Below are positions 55,987-63,519 of a DNA stretch of 63,519 bases, piece after piece (the first letter of the stretch is position 1; every line of letters begins with the position of its first letter). The stretch lies in contig JAUXMV010000011.1 of the NCBI GenBank assembly GCA_030683155.1, forward strand, positions 1-63,519, given 5' to 3'. The notes under the pieces are model-generated. The model was not told the origin of the DNA and searched no databases. It saw only the letters and a list, made by a program, of their open reading frames with translations. Position numbers and translations under genes: made by a program. The stretch is from Bacteroidales bacterium. Lineage in GTDB: Bacteria; Bacteroidota; Bacteroidia; Bacteroidales; F082.

Positions 55987-56415
55987 TTAGATTTTAAAAA
56001 TAATTGCTTCTAATATTTCAAGTTTTTCGGGACTTACAGACCCCTGCTGGGCTATTCGGCCTTTTTCAATGAGAATGTAATACGGCTTGTCCATTTCTAT
56101 CATAAAATTTTTTATAAATGCGTTCTGGGTATCATGGCAGATATTGTACGTTTCAAGGCCTGTGAAAAAACCAGCAAGCCCCGATTTCGTGCCGGCAACA
56201 CCAACTATTATGATGTTTGGCGTTGCTGCTCTGGGTTTAAGCAAGTGGAATATTTCAGTAATGCAGCCCCGGCAGGCATAGCTGGGCATAATAATGTACA
56301 ATGCATTGGGGGCAGCCGTTGTATTGCATGTGCTGATGAGGTAGGTATTAAAGGCCGAAGCTTTTAATACCGATTTATCGTTGGTGCATGAGCTTGCCAA
56401 AAGCAATGCAATCAT
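55987..56415 (-). CDS. CxxC lipoprotein, module 3
   Basis: The 142-residue lipoprotein (lipobox LLASSC) has a thioredoxin-like core: ALYIIMPSYACRGCITEIFHLL with Cys-Arg-Gly-Cys, then IIIVGVAG and a C-terminal PYYILIEKGRIAQQGSV strand. It starts 4 bp inside the preceding gene's stop (ATGA), indicating translational coupling. It is the shortest of the four CxxC proteins in the island. Confidence 0.65.
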   Translation of the reverse strand: MIALLLASSCTNDKSVLKASAFNTYLISTCNTTAAPNALYIIMPSYACRGCITEIFHLLKPRAATPNIIIVGVAGTKSGLAGFFTGLETYNICHDTQNAFIKNFMIEMDKPYYILIEKGRIAQQGSVSPEKLEILEAIIFKI

Positions 56416-56999
56416 GTTATTCTAGTTCCTATAAATCTGAAGAATAGATTGTTCCATTGTGATCTATCCTGATTGAGTGGAAAGAAATATTTAATTCTTT
56501 TCGTTTCATCCAAACAAAAAATGAAATACTCTTGCCGTCTTTCATGTGAAATCCCTAAGTAATTGTTTTTCAGGTTAAAGACTTGAATTTTAAAATCGTT
56601 TTCAATTTCAACAACTGATAATGAGTCGTTAAATGAGGTGTAAAAAATGATGTCATTAAGAATTTCACTCCCCCAATGAAACTCTATATCAGCAAGGATA
56701 CTTGATAAACAATTATGACAGCTAGTAGAAGGTAGATATAAAAACCAAGTGTTACTGCCTCCAGTTAAATCGGTAATTGAATAGTTAGAATTACAGGTTG
56801 TTGAGAAATAGACTGAATCTATTATTTCGAGATTTTGGGATTCGAGTAACTGAAGTATCATATCGCGCACTAAATGATCTTGTATCGGCACAATCCTCTC
56901 AATAATCGATTCGTTTCTTTTTGAATAAAATATCAAAACATAAACGTTTGCCATTAAAATTGCTAAAAGAATTAGATTCCAGAATGCGCTTCTTTTCAT
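56412..56999 (-). CDS. Membrane-anchored CxxC protein, module 3
   Basis: The 195-residue protein has an N-terminal membrane helix (about 7-25) and a periplasmic domain with WFLYLPSTSCHNCLSSILADI, a Cys-His-Asn-Cys pair, followed by EYFIFCLDETKRIKYFFP near the end. It overlaps the beta-propeller gene and the next CxxC gene by 4 bp each. It resembles the other island CxxC proteins in layout more than in sequence. Confidence 0.65.
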   Translation of the reverse strand: MKRSAFWNLILLAILMANVYVLIFYSKRNESIIERIVPIQDHLVRDMILQLLESQNLEIIDSVYFSTTCNSNYSITDLTGGSNTWFLYLPSTSCHNCLSSILADIEFHWGSEILNDIIFYTSFNDSLSVVEIENDFKIQVFNLKNNYLGISHERRQEYFIFCLDETKRIKYFFPLNQDRSQWNNLFFRFIGTRIT

Positions 57000-58075
57000 T
57001 TCAATACTTTATTTAAATCCCATATATTTAAAACAGCATCTTCCTTTGACCTGTCGAAAATCATTAATCTATTTCTTTTCTCGTCAATTGTAAAACTGGA
57101 TACAAGGTAAGGAAGCTTCAAATTGTATTTTATTTCTCCTGATTTATCGAAAACATACAAAAAACTAGAAATTGCCGATAGATTTGTGCGTAATTCTTGT
57201 CGGCTTTGACCCACAAACAGTGCATAAATATTATTTTCACCAACAAATATATCGTAATAGTATTCAACGTTATAAGAGTTGAATGGGTTACTTTCATCGA
57301 GAAAGTTTGGTAGAATATGCTTGGTTTTTTTTATGATAGACAATTTTGGGTTTCCATTAGGGTAAAAAACATCAATACGAGGAAAGAATGTCATAGCGGA
57401 ATAAAGTAATCCGTCTTGAAAAGATGAAGAGGCATGATATGCGAGCTTTTTGTTTTCTGGATGTGCTATTCCGTCCAGTTGCGGGAACATTCCAAACCAC
57501 AGAAAGCCATCTGTTGAGCTTTTAAAATATCTGCCCTCCGAGTACATATCGCTTCTGCCAATTCCGTTGTCAGGATCGATAAAGAAGAATTCGGGCAAAG
57601 TTTGAACAAATAATGGAAGTGCTATTTTAGTTATGATATAGCTGTCATCTGAAACAAGCATTGCTTCGTTCAGATCAATTAAATAACCATTAAAAAAAGT
57701 ACCGTCATAAACCCACATTTGTAAAGACCCCTCTTCGCTGTAGAAATATTGGTTTTTGTACCTGACTGATTGAAACTCTCCAGGCCCCATTCCTTTTCTT
57801 CCAAACGCACCGATTTTGTTAAATGATTTATCATAAACAGTAAAAAAGTAGTCCGGTTCAGTTGTTTGATACAATATATATAGTGAGTCAACCACATAAA
57901 CTCTTTGCGGGACGAGTATATGCTTGAAATTTACGGTTTCTGCCTCAGAGACATCAAGGTTAAGAGCGAGCGGAGGGTTTTCAAAATAGATGTGTTGCCA
58001 ATCATCATCAAGCCTACTGTTAGAACAGGATGCGGTAATTAGACAAAGAGTGATTATCAATGTTAATTTATACAT
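56996..58075 (-). CDS. 6-bladed beta-propeller lipoprotein, module 3
   Basis: The 359-residue lipoprotein has the signal MYKLTLIITLCLITASC. The family motif is GRKGMGPGEFQSVRYK near 105. It is shorter than its two paralogues. It follows three tandem Cys-rich peptide genes by 91 bp and is coupled to two CxxC genes by 4-bp overlaps. Confidence 0.8.
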   Translation of the reverse strand: MYKLTLIITLCLITASCSNSRLDDDWQHIYFENPPLALNLDVSEAETVNFKHILVPQRVYVVDSLYILYQTTEPDYFFTVYDKSFNKIGAFGRKGMGPGEFQSVRYKNQYFYSEEGSLQMWVYDGTFFNGYLIDLNEAMLVSDDSYIITKIALPLFVQTLPEFFFIDPDNGIGRSDMYSEGRYFKSSTDGFLWFGMFPQLDGIAHPENKKLAYHASSSFQDGLLYSAMTFFPRIDVFYPNGNPKLSIIKKTKHILPNFLDESNPFNSYNVEYYYDIFVGENNIYALFVGQSRQELRTNLSAISSFLYVFDKSGEIKYNLKLPYLVSSFTIDEKRNRLMIFDRSKEDAVLNIWDLNKVLK

Positions 58076-58166
58076 AACTAATGGTTTATGTAGGTTTATT
58101 ATATTGAAATCTCTCTAAGGAAGTCATGAACGATAGAGAGATTTGAAATTCATAACAGAGCTTGAT

Positions 58167-58421
58167 TTAATTCAAATTTACATTTCCAGAAGGAAAATGT
58201 CTGCAGTTACTTTGATTGGAATAGGATTTGCAAAGCTTTTTAGTACAAGCTCCACAATCATATACTTCCCATTTGTTTTCTTCTACAATACCAATCTCAA
58301 ATGTGCTATAACAGGTTACCAGATTACTGCTGGGTGCAGAGTAAATCAGCGTATTTAAGAAAACCAAAATGTTTATCATCAGCATAACTGAGATAGTTAC
58401 TGTTGCGTACTTAATTTTCAT
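58167..58421 (-). CDS. Exported Cys-rich peptide 3c (CY...CGxC family)
   Basis: An 84-residue precursor. The signal (MKIKYATVTISVMLMINILVFL) should be cleaved near residue 28 (YSA). The mature part begins PSSNLVTCYSTF and continues VYDCGACTKKLCKSYSNQSNC. Five Cys have the same order as in the two neighbouring peptides: C-Y, C-G-x-C, C and C. It resembles NVEALA-type peptides in size and context, but lacks that motif. Confidence 0.7.
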   Translation of the reverse strand: MKIKYATVTISVMLMINILVFLNTLIYSAPSSNLVTCYSTFEIGIVEENKWEVYDCGACTKKLCKSYSNQSNCRHFPSGNVNLN

Positions 58422-58447
58422 TTTTAAATAGTTTTATCTTTATGTGA

Positions 58448-58720
58448 TTAGTTATTTGATGGAGGGTTCCAAACCCATTGTTTCGATTTGCAGGTTAGTG
58501 CATCCCTATATTCGTAACATGTTTTTTCATTGCAGGTGCCACAGTCAACTACCAGATATGTACATTCGCCGTTTCCTGTAATAGCAAAAGTTGAATAGCA
58601 GGTAATATTAGACCCTCCCCCAGGTTCCCCGGTAATGCTTAATGTCCAAACAATTAGCAAGAATGAGGTCAACAGAAAAGCTATACCTAATCTGAAGCCA
58701 TGTGTAGTTTCTTTTTTCAT
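58448..58720 (-). CDS. Exported Cys-rich peptide 3b (CY...CGxC family)
   Basis: A 90-residue precursor. A hydrophobic signal spans about 8-27, with the mature part starting GEPGGGSNITCYSTF, then VVDCGTCNEKTCYEYRDALTC and an aromatic tail. It shares CYSTF and the CGxC-x3/4-C-x-x-Y pattern with peptide 3c. Cleavage is likely after SIT. There are 26 bp between the two genes, so they are co-transcribed. Confidence 0.7.
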   Translation of the reverse strand: MKKETTHGFRLGIAFLLTSFLLIVWTLSITGEPGGGSNITCYSTFAITGNGECTYLVVDCGTCNEKTCYEYRDALTCKSKQWVWNPPSNN

Positions 58721-58743
58721 ATTAAAGAGATATAGTTAATTTA

Positions 58744-58992
58744 TTAATGTACATTTGGATTATCAACTACTATCCGGTGCATACAATTTTTAGGTTCTGA
58801 GTATGAACTGGCCATTCTAACGCTGCAACTACCACAAAAGTATACGTCAAATGATGGAGAGTTTGGACAAGTTCCAAGAATCTCGTAACATCTAACTATA
58901 TTACCAGATGCTGATTCAGCTATTAGAACATTACATAACATAATGACAATTGACGTCAGAGCCGCCAAAAAAAGAATTCTTAATTTTTTCAT
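58744..58992 (-). CDS. Exported Cys-rich peptide 3a (CY...CGxC family)
   Basis: An 82-residue precursor from ATG 58992 (a start 7 codons upstream, at 59013, is possible but lies against the promoter block). The signal MKKLRILFLAALTSIVIMLC is followed by a mature part beginning near ESASGNIVRCYEIL, then VYFCGSCSVRMASSYSEPKNC. The Cys after CGxC that 3b and 3c have is missing, while an extra Cys is in LGTC. It is the first gene after promoter block F3. Confidence 0.7.
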   Translation of the reverse strand: MKKLRILFLAALTSIVIMLCNVLIAESASGNIVRCYEILGTCPNSPSFDVYFCGSCSVRMASSYSEPKNCMHRIVVDNPNVH

Positions 58993-59015
58993 GGTTTTTA
59001 TACTTAAATTCAAAA

Positions 59016-59275
59016 ATTGGTTAATTTAGCAACAAACAAACATTTTCATCACCCTTCCGGCCAGAAAATTTGCATTGCAAAAAGCAATGAAATTGCATTG
59101 TTAGTTGTCTTGACAAATGTAAGAAAAAAAAAACGATACTGCGCAAGAAATAATATGTTAATTTTTGTTAATTTACAACTGGTGTTTTTGGTTTCATTGA
59201 TGGTATCAGCTATGCACTTGCACTATTTAACCACATTGCTATTGAAAACCATGCATCAAATTGCTTTTGTTGAAA
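59016..59275 (-). promoter_or_regulatory. Duplicated promoter block F, copy 3 (divergent)
   Basis: This is the intergenic region between peptide 3a (leftward) and RND permease 2 (rightward). It is nearly the same as 55651-55909 and shares its first 70 bp with 53328. It holds the dyad TTTGCATTGCAAA and TTCCGGCCAGAA. On the minus strand, TTTGTTTG and AATTTTTG give a weak -33/-7 pair for the peptide gene. Confidence 0.75.
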
Positions 59276-59310
59276 TAAAGCATATTTTTGTTGAAAATTC
59301 CAACTGACCT

Positions 59311-62300
59311 ATGTTGAAGACAAACGCATTTTCAGTTATTATGATATTCGCCATGTTTGCAATCGCAGGCATAGCACTGCTGCCCCAATTATCTGTTCGC
59401 TTAAACCCTGATAACACCCTGCCATCAATAAGCGTTAGCTTTTCATGGCCTGGGGCAGATGCATATACTATCGAACGTGAAGCTACTACATTGTTGGAAG
59501 GCGCCTTTAACCGTTTAGGCAATATAAAGAAAACCAGTTCAATATCGCGGAATGGGAGAGGATCGATAACATTGGAATTCGACAGCTATGCTGACATGGA
59601 AATGATGCGTTTTGAGGTTTCAACCATTATCCGTAGGGTTTTTCCCAGCTTGCCGACAGGTATAAAATATCCTTCTATCAATCTGAGAAGACCTACCGGT
59701 GAAACAGAGCAAGCTCTTTTGATTTATACTTTGCATGGCTCTTACCCTACATGGCAGTTAGGTTCTTTTGCCGAAACCTTTGTGTCCCGTCAATATGGTT
59801 CCATTGAGGGTGTTGACCGAGCAATTGTGCAAGGGGCTTTGCCACTTGAGTGGGTTGTACTGTGTAATCCGGTGCTGATGTCAAGGCATGGATATACAAA
59901 ACAAGATATAAACATAGCCATCAATGAGTATTTTGCTAATAATCCGGTTGGATATGCTATTTATGACGAAAATAGTAACGAAACAAAAGAAGAGGGTTCA
60001 GGTAAATATCCTATTGTAATTAAATCAACAAGACAATCAGGCTTCGATTGGGAAAGCATCATTATTGGCAGGCAAAACGAACGCATTATAACGCTTGCCG
60101 ATATTGCATCTGTTTCTTTGAATGAGCAAAAAGCAACAAGCTTCTTTAGGATTAACGGGCAAAATGCTGTATCGGTTATAATTTATCCGGCCTCAGGCGC
60201 CAATTCGCTGATGGTTTCAGCAAAGGCAGATCAACTGTTTAGAGATGTTTCAAAAAAACTGCCTCAAGGTGTTACATTGCAGAAAACTTATGATTCCTCA
60301 TTTTATATCAAAAGCGAGTTATCACTCATAGGCAAACGCACTCTGATAACCCTTGCCATCCTGCTTCTGTTTGTTGGAATTGTTAGTTTAAACTTGCGAT
60401 ACTTGATCCAAATCACATTAAGTTTGTTCGTTTCACTTTCCATTTCTGTGTTGTTTTATTATATTATAGGTGTTGATATTAATTTATATGCTCTGGCTGG
60501 TATAACTATATCGCTTGGTATGCTTATTGACAATACCATAGTGATGTCAGATCATTTAAGATACCGCATCAATATGCGAATATTCAGGGCCTTATTAGCG
60601 GCAACTTCTACAACCATTGCGGCCTTGTCAGTTGTTTTGTTACTTCCAGAAACCGCAAGGCTAAACCTTCGCGACTTTGCATTGGTTGTTGTAATCAATC
60701 TGGCGGTCTCACTTTTAGTTGCACTGTTTTTTATCCCATCCTTCATGCAATTGGTACCTATGAAAAAAATTTCTAACCGTGCTTTTGGCAAAAGGGTCAG
60801 ATTTATTGTCAGACTGAATAAAATTTATCTTTTGCTTTTGGGTTATTTGTTGCGATTCAGAAAGACGGTAATTCTATTGTTTATACTAGGTTTTGGATTA
60901 CCCTTTTTTATGTTGCCCCCAACAATTGAAGGCAGCCAATGGTATGCGCGGCTATACAACAGTACTTTCGGACATACATACTACAAACAAAATTTAAAGC
61001 CAACTGTTGATAAGTTATTTGGCGGTAGTCTCAGGCTTTTTTCAGTTTTTGTTTTTGAAAACTCCTACTATACCAAAAAAGAAGAAACAGTATTGAATAT
61101 TGAAGCATCCTTACCCCAAGGGTCAACTATAGCACAGTTGAACGACCTTTTAATTGAATTAGAACTGGAATTGGATAAATATGGCGAAATCAGTCAGTTT
61201 ACAACAAGCATTAACAGTCCTTCTTATGCCTCTATTACCATTCGCTTTAATGATGGGATTGAAGACGGCTTGTTTCCATATATATTAAGGGGTAAGCTCA
61301 TATCAAAAAGTCTTGACAGAGGTGGAGTTAACTGGAATATTTACGGTGTTGGAAAAGGTTTTTCACACCAAACCGGTCAATCTGAAACTGTAAATTATAA
61401 AATCAATATGTATGGCTATCAATATGAAAGTCTGGAGAGCTATGCCATTCGCCTTCGTGCTATATTGGAAAGGCATCCGCGTGTACGCGATGTAAATATC
61501 TCTGGTGGACGTTATTGGTGGGAAGGGCAACCCGTTTATGCCTATACGATCAAGCCAAACACTCAACTTATGGCAACTTTTGGCCTGAATATGAGCGACC
61601 TATATCATCAGGCCAGCGCATTTGATGTTTCAGGCGGGCATCAATCGAACATTATGACTGAAGAGGCATACTACCGATTACGTATCCTGGAAGAAAATGA
61701 TGCGAATTCTGATATTTGGCATCTTATGCATCTCCCTGGGCGTGATAATAAGCCGCCAATCGGACTTTACAGTCAAATAGAAAAACACATTGCCGACAAA
61801 GACATCCACAAGGAGGATCAGAATTATATTAGAATAGTCAATTACCAATATATTGGAAGTACAAGATATGGCAACATACATCTTGCAGAAGTACTTCATG
61901 AATTAAAAAATGAATTGCCGATTGGCTTTCGTGTTGAACAACAACATTTTACGATTGACCCCAAGAAACAAGCTAATCAATATACCCTGCTGGTTTTATT
62001 GATTATTGCGTTGTTCCTTTTTATTTGTGCTATTCTATTCGAATCGTTTCGTCAGCCATTTGCAATTATCCTCATGGTTCCATTATCGTTTACCGGACTT
62101 TTTCTTGTCTTCTATTGGTTCGATATTAATTTTGACCAAGGGGGCTATGCAGCGCTTATATTGTTGAGCGGCTTGGTTGTCAACGCTGCAATATACATCT
62201 TGAATGATTTTAATGGTATTGCGACAACATCTGATGGATACAATCTTAAAAACTATATCAAAGCGTTTAATTATAAAATCATTCCTGTTTTACTAACCAT

Positions 62301-62493
62301 AGTTTCTACTGTGTTAGGGTTAATCCCTTTTATGATTGGAGGCCAAAACGATGTTTTCTGGTTTGCACTTGCTGCTGGGGGTACAGGCGGTTTGATATAT
62401 TCCTTATTGTTGATATTGTTTGTTTTGCCATTGCTATCAATAAGCACTCGTTCTTTCAAAAATCGAAATTGCTTTTCCGCAATGAGTAAATAA
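59311..62493 (+). CDS. RND efflux permease 2
   Basis: The 1060-residue RND permease has about 12 TM helices and two periplasmic loops. The first loop starts LSVRLNPDNTLPSISVSFSWPGADAYTIERE in pieces, a typical RND start, and TM4 has ITISLGMLIDNTIVMSDHL. Like RND 1 it has Asp-Asn instead of Asp-Asp. It has no adaptor gene beside it and transcribes away from the peptide modules under the divergent F3 promoter region. It is weakly similar to permease 1, so not a recent duplicate. Confidence 0.88.
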   Translation: MLKTNAFSVIMIFAMFAIAGIALLPQLSVRLNPDNTLPSISVSFSWPGADAYTIEREATTLLEGAFNRLGNIKKTSSISRNGRGSITLEFDSYADMEMMRFEVSTIIRRVFPSLPTGIKYPSINLRRPTGETEQALLIYTLHGSYPTWQLGSFAETFVSRQYGSIEGVDRAIVQGALPLEWVVLCNPVLMSRHGYTKQDINIAINEYFANNPVGYAIYDENSNETKEEGSGKYPIVIKSTRQSGFDWESIIIGRQNERIITLADIASVSLNEQKATSFFRINGQNAVSVIIYPASGANSLMVSAKADQLFRDVSKKLPQGVTLQKTYDSSFYIKSELSLIGKRTLITLAILLLFVGIVSLNLRYLIQITLSLFVSLSISVLFYYIIGVDINLYALAGITISLGMLIDNTIVMSDHLRYRINMRIFRALLAATSTTIAALSVVLLLPETARLNLRDFALVVVINLAVSLLVALFFIPSFMQLVPMKKISNRAFGKRVRFIVRLNKIYLLLLGYLLRFRKTVILLFILGFGLPFFMLPPTIEGSQWYARLYNSTFGHTYYKQNLKPTVDKLFGGSLRLFSVFVFENSYYTKKEETVLNIEASLPQGSTIAQLNDLLIELELELDKYGEISQFTTSINSPSYASITIRFNDGIEDGLFPYILRGKLISKSLDRGGVNWNIYGVGKGFSHQTGQSETVNYKINMYGYQYESLESYAIRLRAILERHPRVRDVNISGGRYWWEGQPVYAYTIKPNTQLMATFGLNMSDLYHQASAFDVSGGHQSNIMTEEAYYRLRILEENDANSDIWHLMHLPGRDNKPPIGLYSQIEKHIADKDIHKEDQNYIRIVNYQYIGSTRYGNIHLAEVLHELKNELPIGFRVEQQHFTIDPKKQANQYTLLVLLIIALFLFICAILFESFRQPFAIILMVPLSFTGLFLVFYWFDINFDQGGYAALILLSGLVVNAAIYILNDFNGIATTSDGYNLKNYIKAFNYKIIPVLLTIVSTVLGLIPFMIGGQNDVFWFALAAGGTGGLIYSLLLILFVLPLLSISTRSFKNRNCFSAMSK

Positions 62494-62532
62494 AATCTGT
62501 TTGAAAAGGGCAACCGCCCCATCGTTAAAAAA

Positions 62533-62719
62533 AACCCAACTTGCAGCTTCCCCATCAAAAAACAGAAAAAACAGGCAAAATCGAGTTAATTTGATCGAAA
62601 TTGCCAGTGTTTTTAGCACTAGCTTTTGTAAGATACTGATATTTAGTTCAGGTATTTTTGAAAAACGATTTATAGTCACCAAGGGGGTATTGACTATCAA
62701 TTATTTATGTAAATACTTT
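62533..62719 (+). repeat. Direct repeat E, copy 2 (right island boundary)
   Basis: The second copy of 46626-46812, in the same orientation, located about 40 bp after the permease 2 stop. The two copies bracket the whole island of about 15.9 kb. Confidence 0.8.
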
Positions 62720-62879
62720 TCGGGCATGTATTTCAAAGTATCCATGCCAATCAGCCCAATCACTGGAATTTAATTTGGTTATTACCGATTCCTGAAATGT
62801 TACTGCAATCATAATGACAGGGTCTGCCCTCAAACGATTAAAATTCAGGCTATCTCAACTAATTGACCACTAATCAGTT

Positions 62880-63519
62880 GAACCTTGTCCAGAAGATACT
62901 TACTGCCAAAATAGCCTAGCACGAAACGTCTCCGTTCGATCCGCTACACCGATGCCCCGGCTATGATGCACTATGTTGATGTGTTCTTCCATTGGATGGT
63001 GACTGAAAAACGTATCGATGCATCTGTGGAGAAAAACGAAAGGAAGGTCACAATAAATGGCAAGGACTTTCAAATGATCGATTTGAACAATATCCGCAAC
63101 AAAGATGTTCGTGAAATTGGAGACGAATGGTTGTGTTATCAGGCCATACGGAAATTGCATATAGGCCCGTTTCTGGAAAGCCTTGGCTGGGACGAAGATC
63201 AGGTTAGACTGACTCAAACCCCGCTAATACGCCGTACCGTTTATCCGGCTTCGGGGCTCACGACATCGCATTAAATCAAAGTAAACATCTTTGTTTTCGG
63301 GATTGACGGAAAATCCATTCAGCAGTATATTAAAAAAAAGAAGGCATTCACAGCGGTTGGCGCGAGATCGTGAGAATTATGAACACCCAAAAAGCAGTAA
63401 CGACTTTAGCCCAAAACAATCATGAAGAAGTCATCATGATACGCCGCTGCTCAGAGCCAAACCAACAGCTGCGCATACTTTACGATGCCCTGAAATTTAA
63501 ATATGCACCCTTCATAAAA
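62880..63519 (+). mobile_element. Decayed IS1634-like DDE transposase, runs off window
   Basis: The open frame to 63273 encodes KDVREIGDEWLCYQAIRKLH, FLESLGWDEDQV and RRTVYPASGLTTSH, the N-terminal pattern of IS1634-type transposases, then a stop. From 63379 a second frame gives EEVIMIRRCSEPNQQLRILY and DALKFKYAPF, the C-terminal pattern. Most of the catalytic domain is missing, so the element has a large internal deletion. The family name is from memory and is not certain. Confidence 0.7.

Noticed and set aside
53343-59110. CRISPR-like array from three repeated blocks
   Set aside because: The three copies are kilobases apart, each in front of a peptide gene, and there are no regularly spaced short repeats or cas genes.

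Overview
The window looks like chromosomal DNA of a Bacteroidetes bacterium, most likely a Bacteroidales-type environmental or metagenomic genome. The evidence is three large exported proteins with type IX secretion (T9SS) C-terminal sorting domains, lineage-typical families (DUF4292, 6-bladed beta-propeller lipoproteins), TAnnTTTG-like promoter motifs, few Shine-Dalgarno sites and AT-rich sequence. TGA ends many intact genes, so the code is standard. I saw no tRNA, rRNA or CRISPR array.

Region 1 (1-12.6 kb) is an AT-rich accessory stretch of unrelated small genes, all on the + strand: DUF5946, nucleoside hydrolase, Crp-like regulator, DUF1761, YCII-like, PEP-mutase-like, Ada, SRPBCC, metallo-beta-lactamase fold, two T9SS cargo proteins and a glycosyltransferase. 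They are separated by dispersed repeats. Several repeats sit exactly at stop codons and form long imperfect hairpins ending in GTTRRRY, which resembles integron attC sites. A decayed IS66 element lies inside.

Region 2 (12.6-19.1 kb) is a decaying defence or toxin-antitoxin zone. It holds a deaminase fused to an ATPase-like (AlbA/COG2865 type) module, a decayed IS1182-type transposase, a VbhA-like antitoxin plus a Fic toxin broken by a stop codon inside the Fic motif, a DUF1016 nuclease relic, a second antitoxin relic, and a 13-repeat Asp-box T9SS protein.

Region 3 (19.1-46.5 kb) is ordinary core genome: polA, a sodium:solute symporter, tadA, comB-like and a phosphofructokinase; then a leftward fatty-acid beta-oxidation cluster (marR, fadN, fadA, fadE, hotdog protein, acyl-CoA ligase, nitronate monooxygenase family, acyl-CoA dehydrogenase); then a nucleotidyltransferase, TPR lipoprotein, DUF4292 lipoprotein, EnvC-like protein, DUF819 and DUF4173 membrane proteins.

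Region 4 (46.6-62.7 kb) is the most interesting part. It is an island bounded by direct repeats of about 190 bp. It contains three leftward modules, each with the order duplicated promoter block, small exported Cys-rich peptide gene(s), 6-bladed beta-propeller lipoprotein, and membrane-anchored thioredoxin-like CxxC protein(s). The last module runs into an RND adaptor and permease, and a second RND permease is divergent at the right end. I infer a peptide maturation, display or export system. The parts are recognisable families, but the combination is not one I know. The window ends in a decayed IS1634-like transposase.
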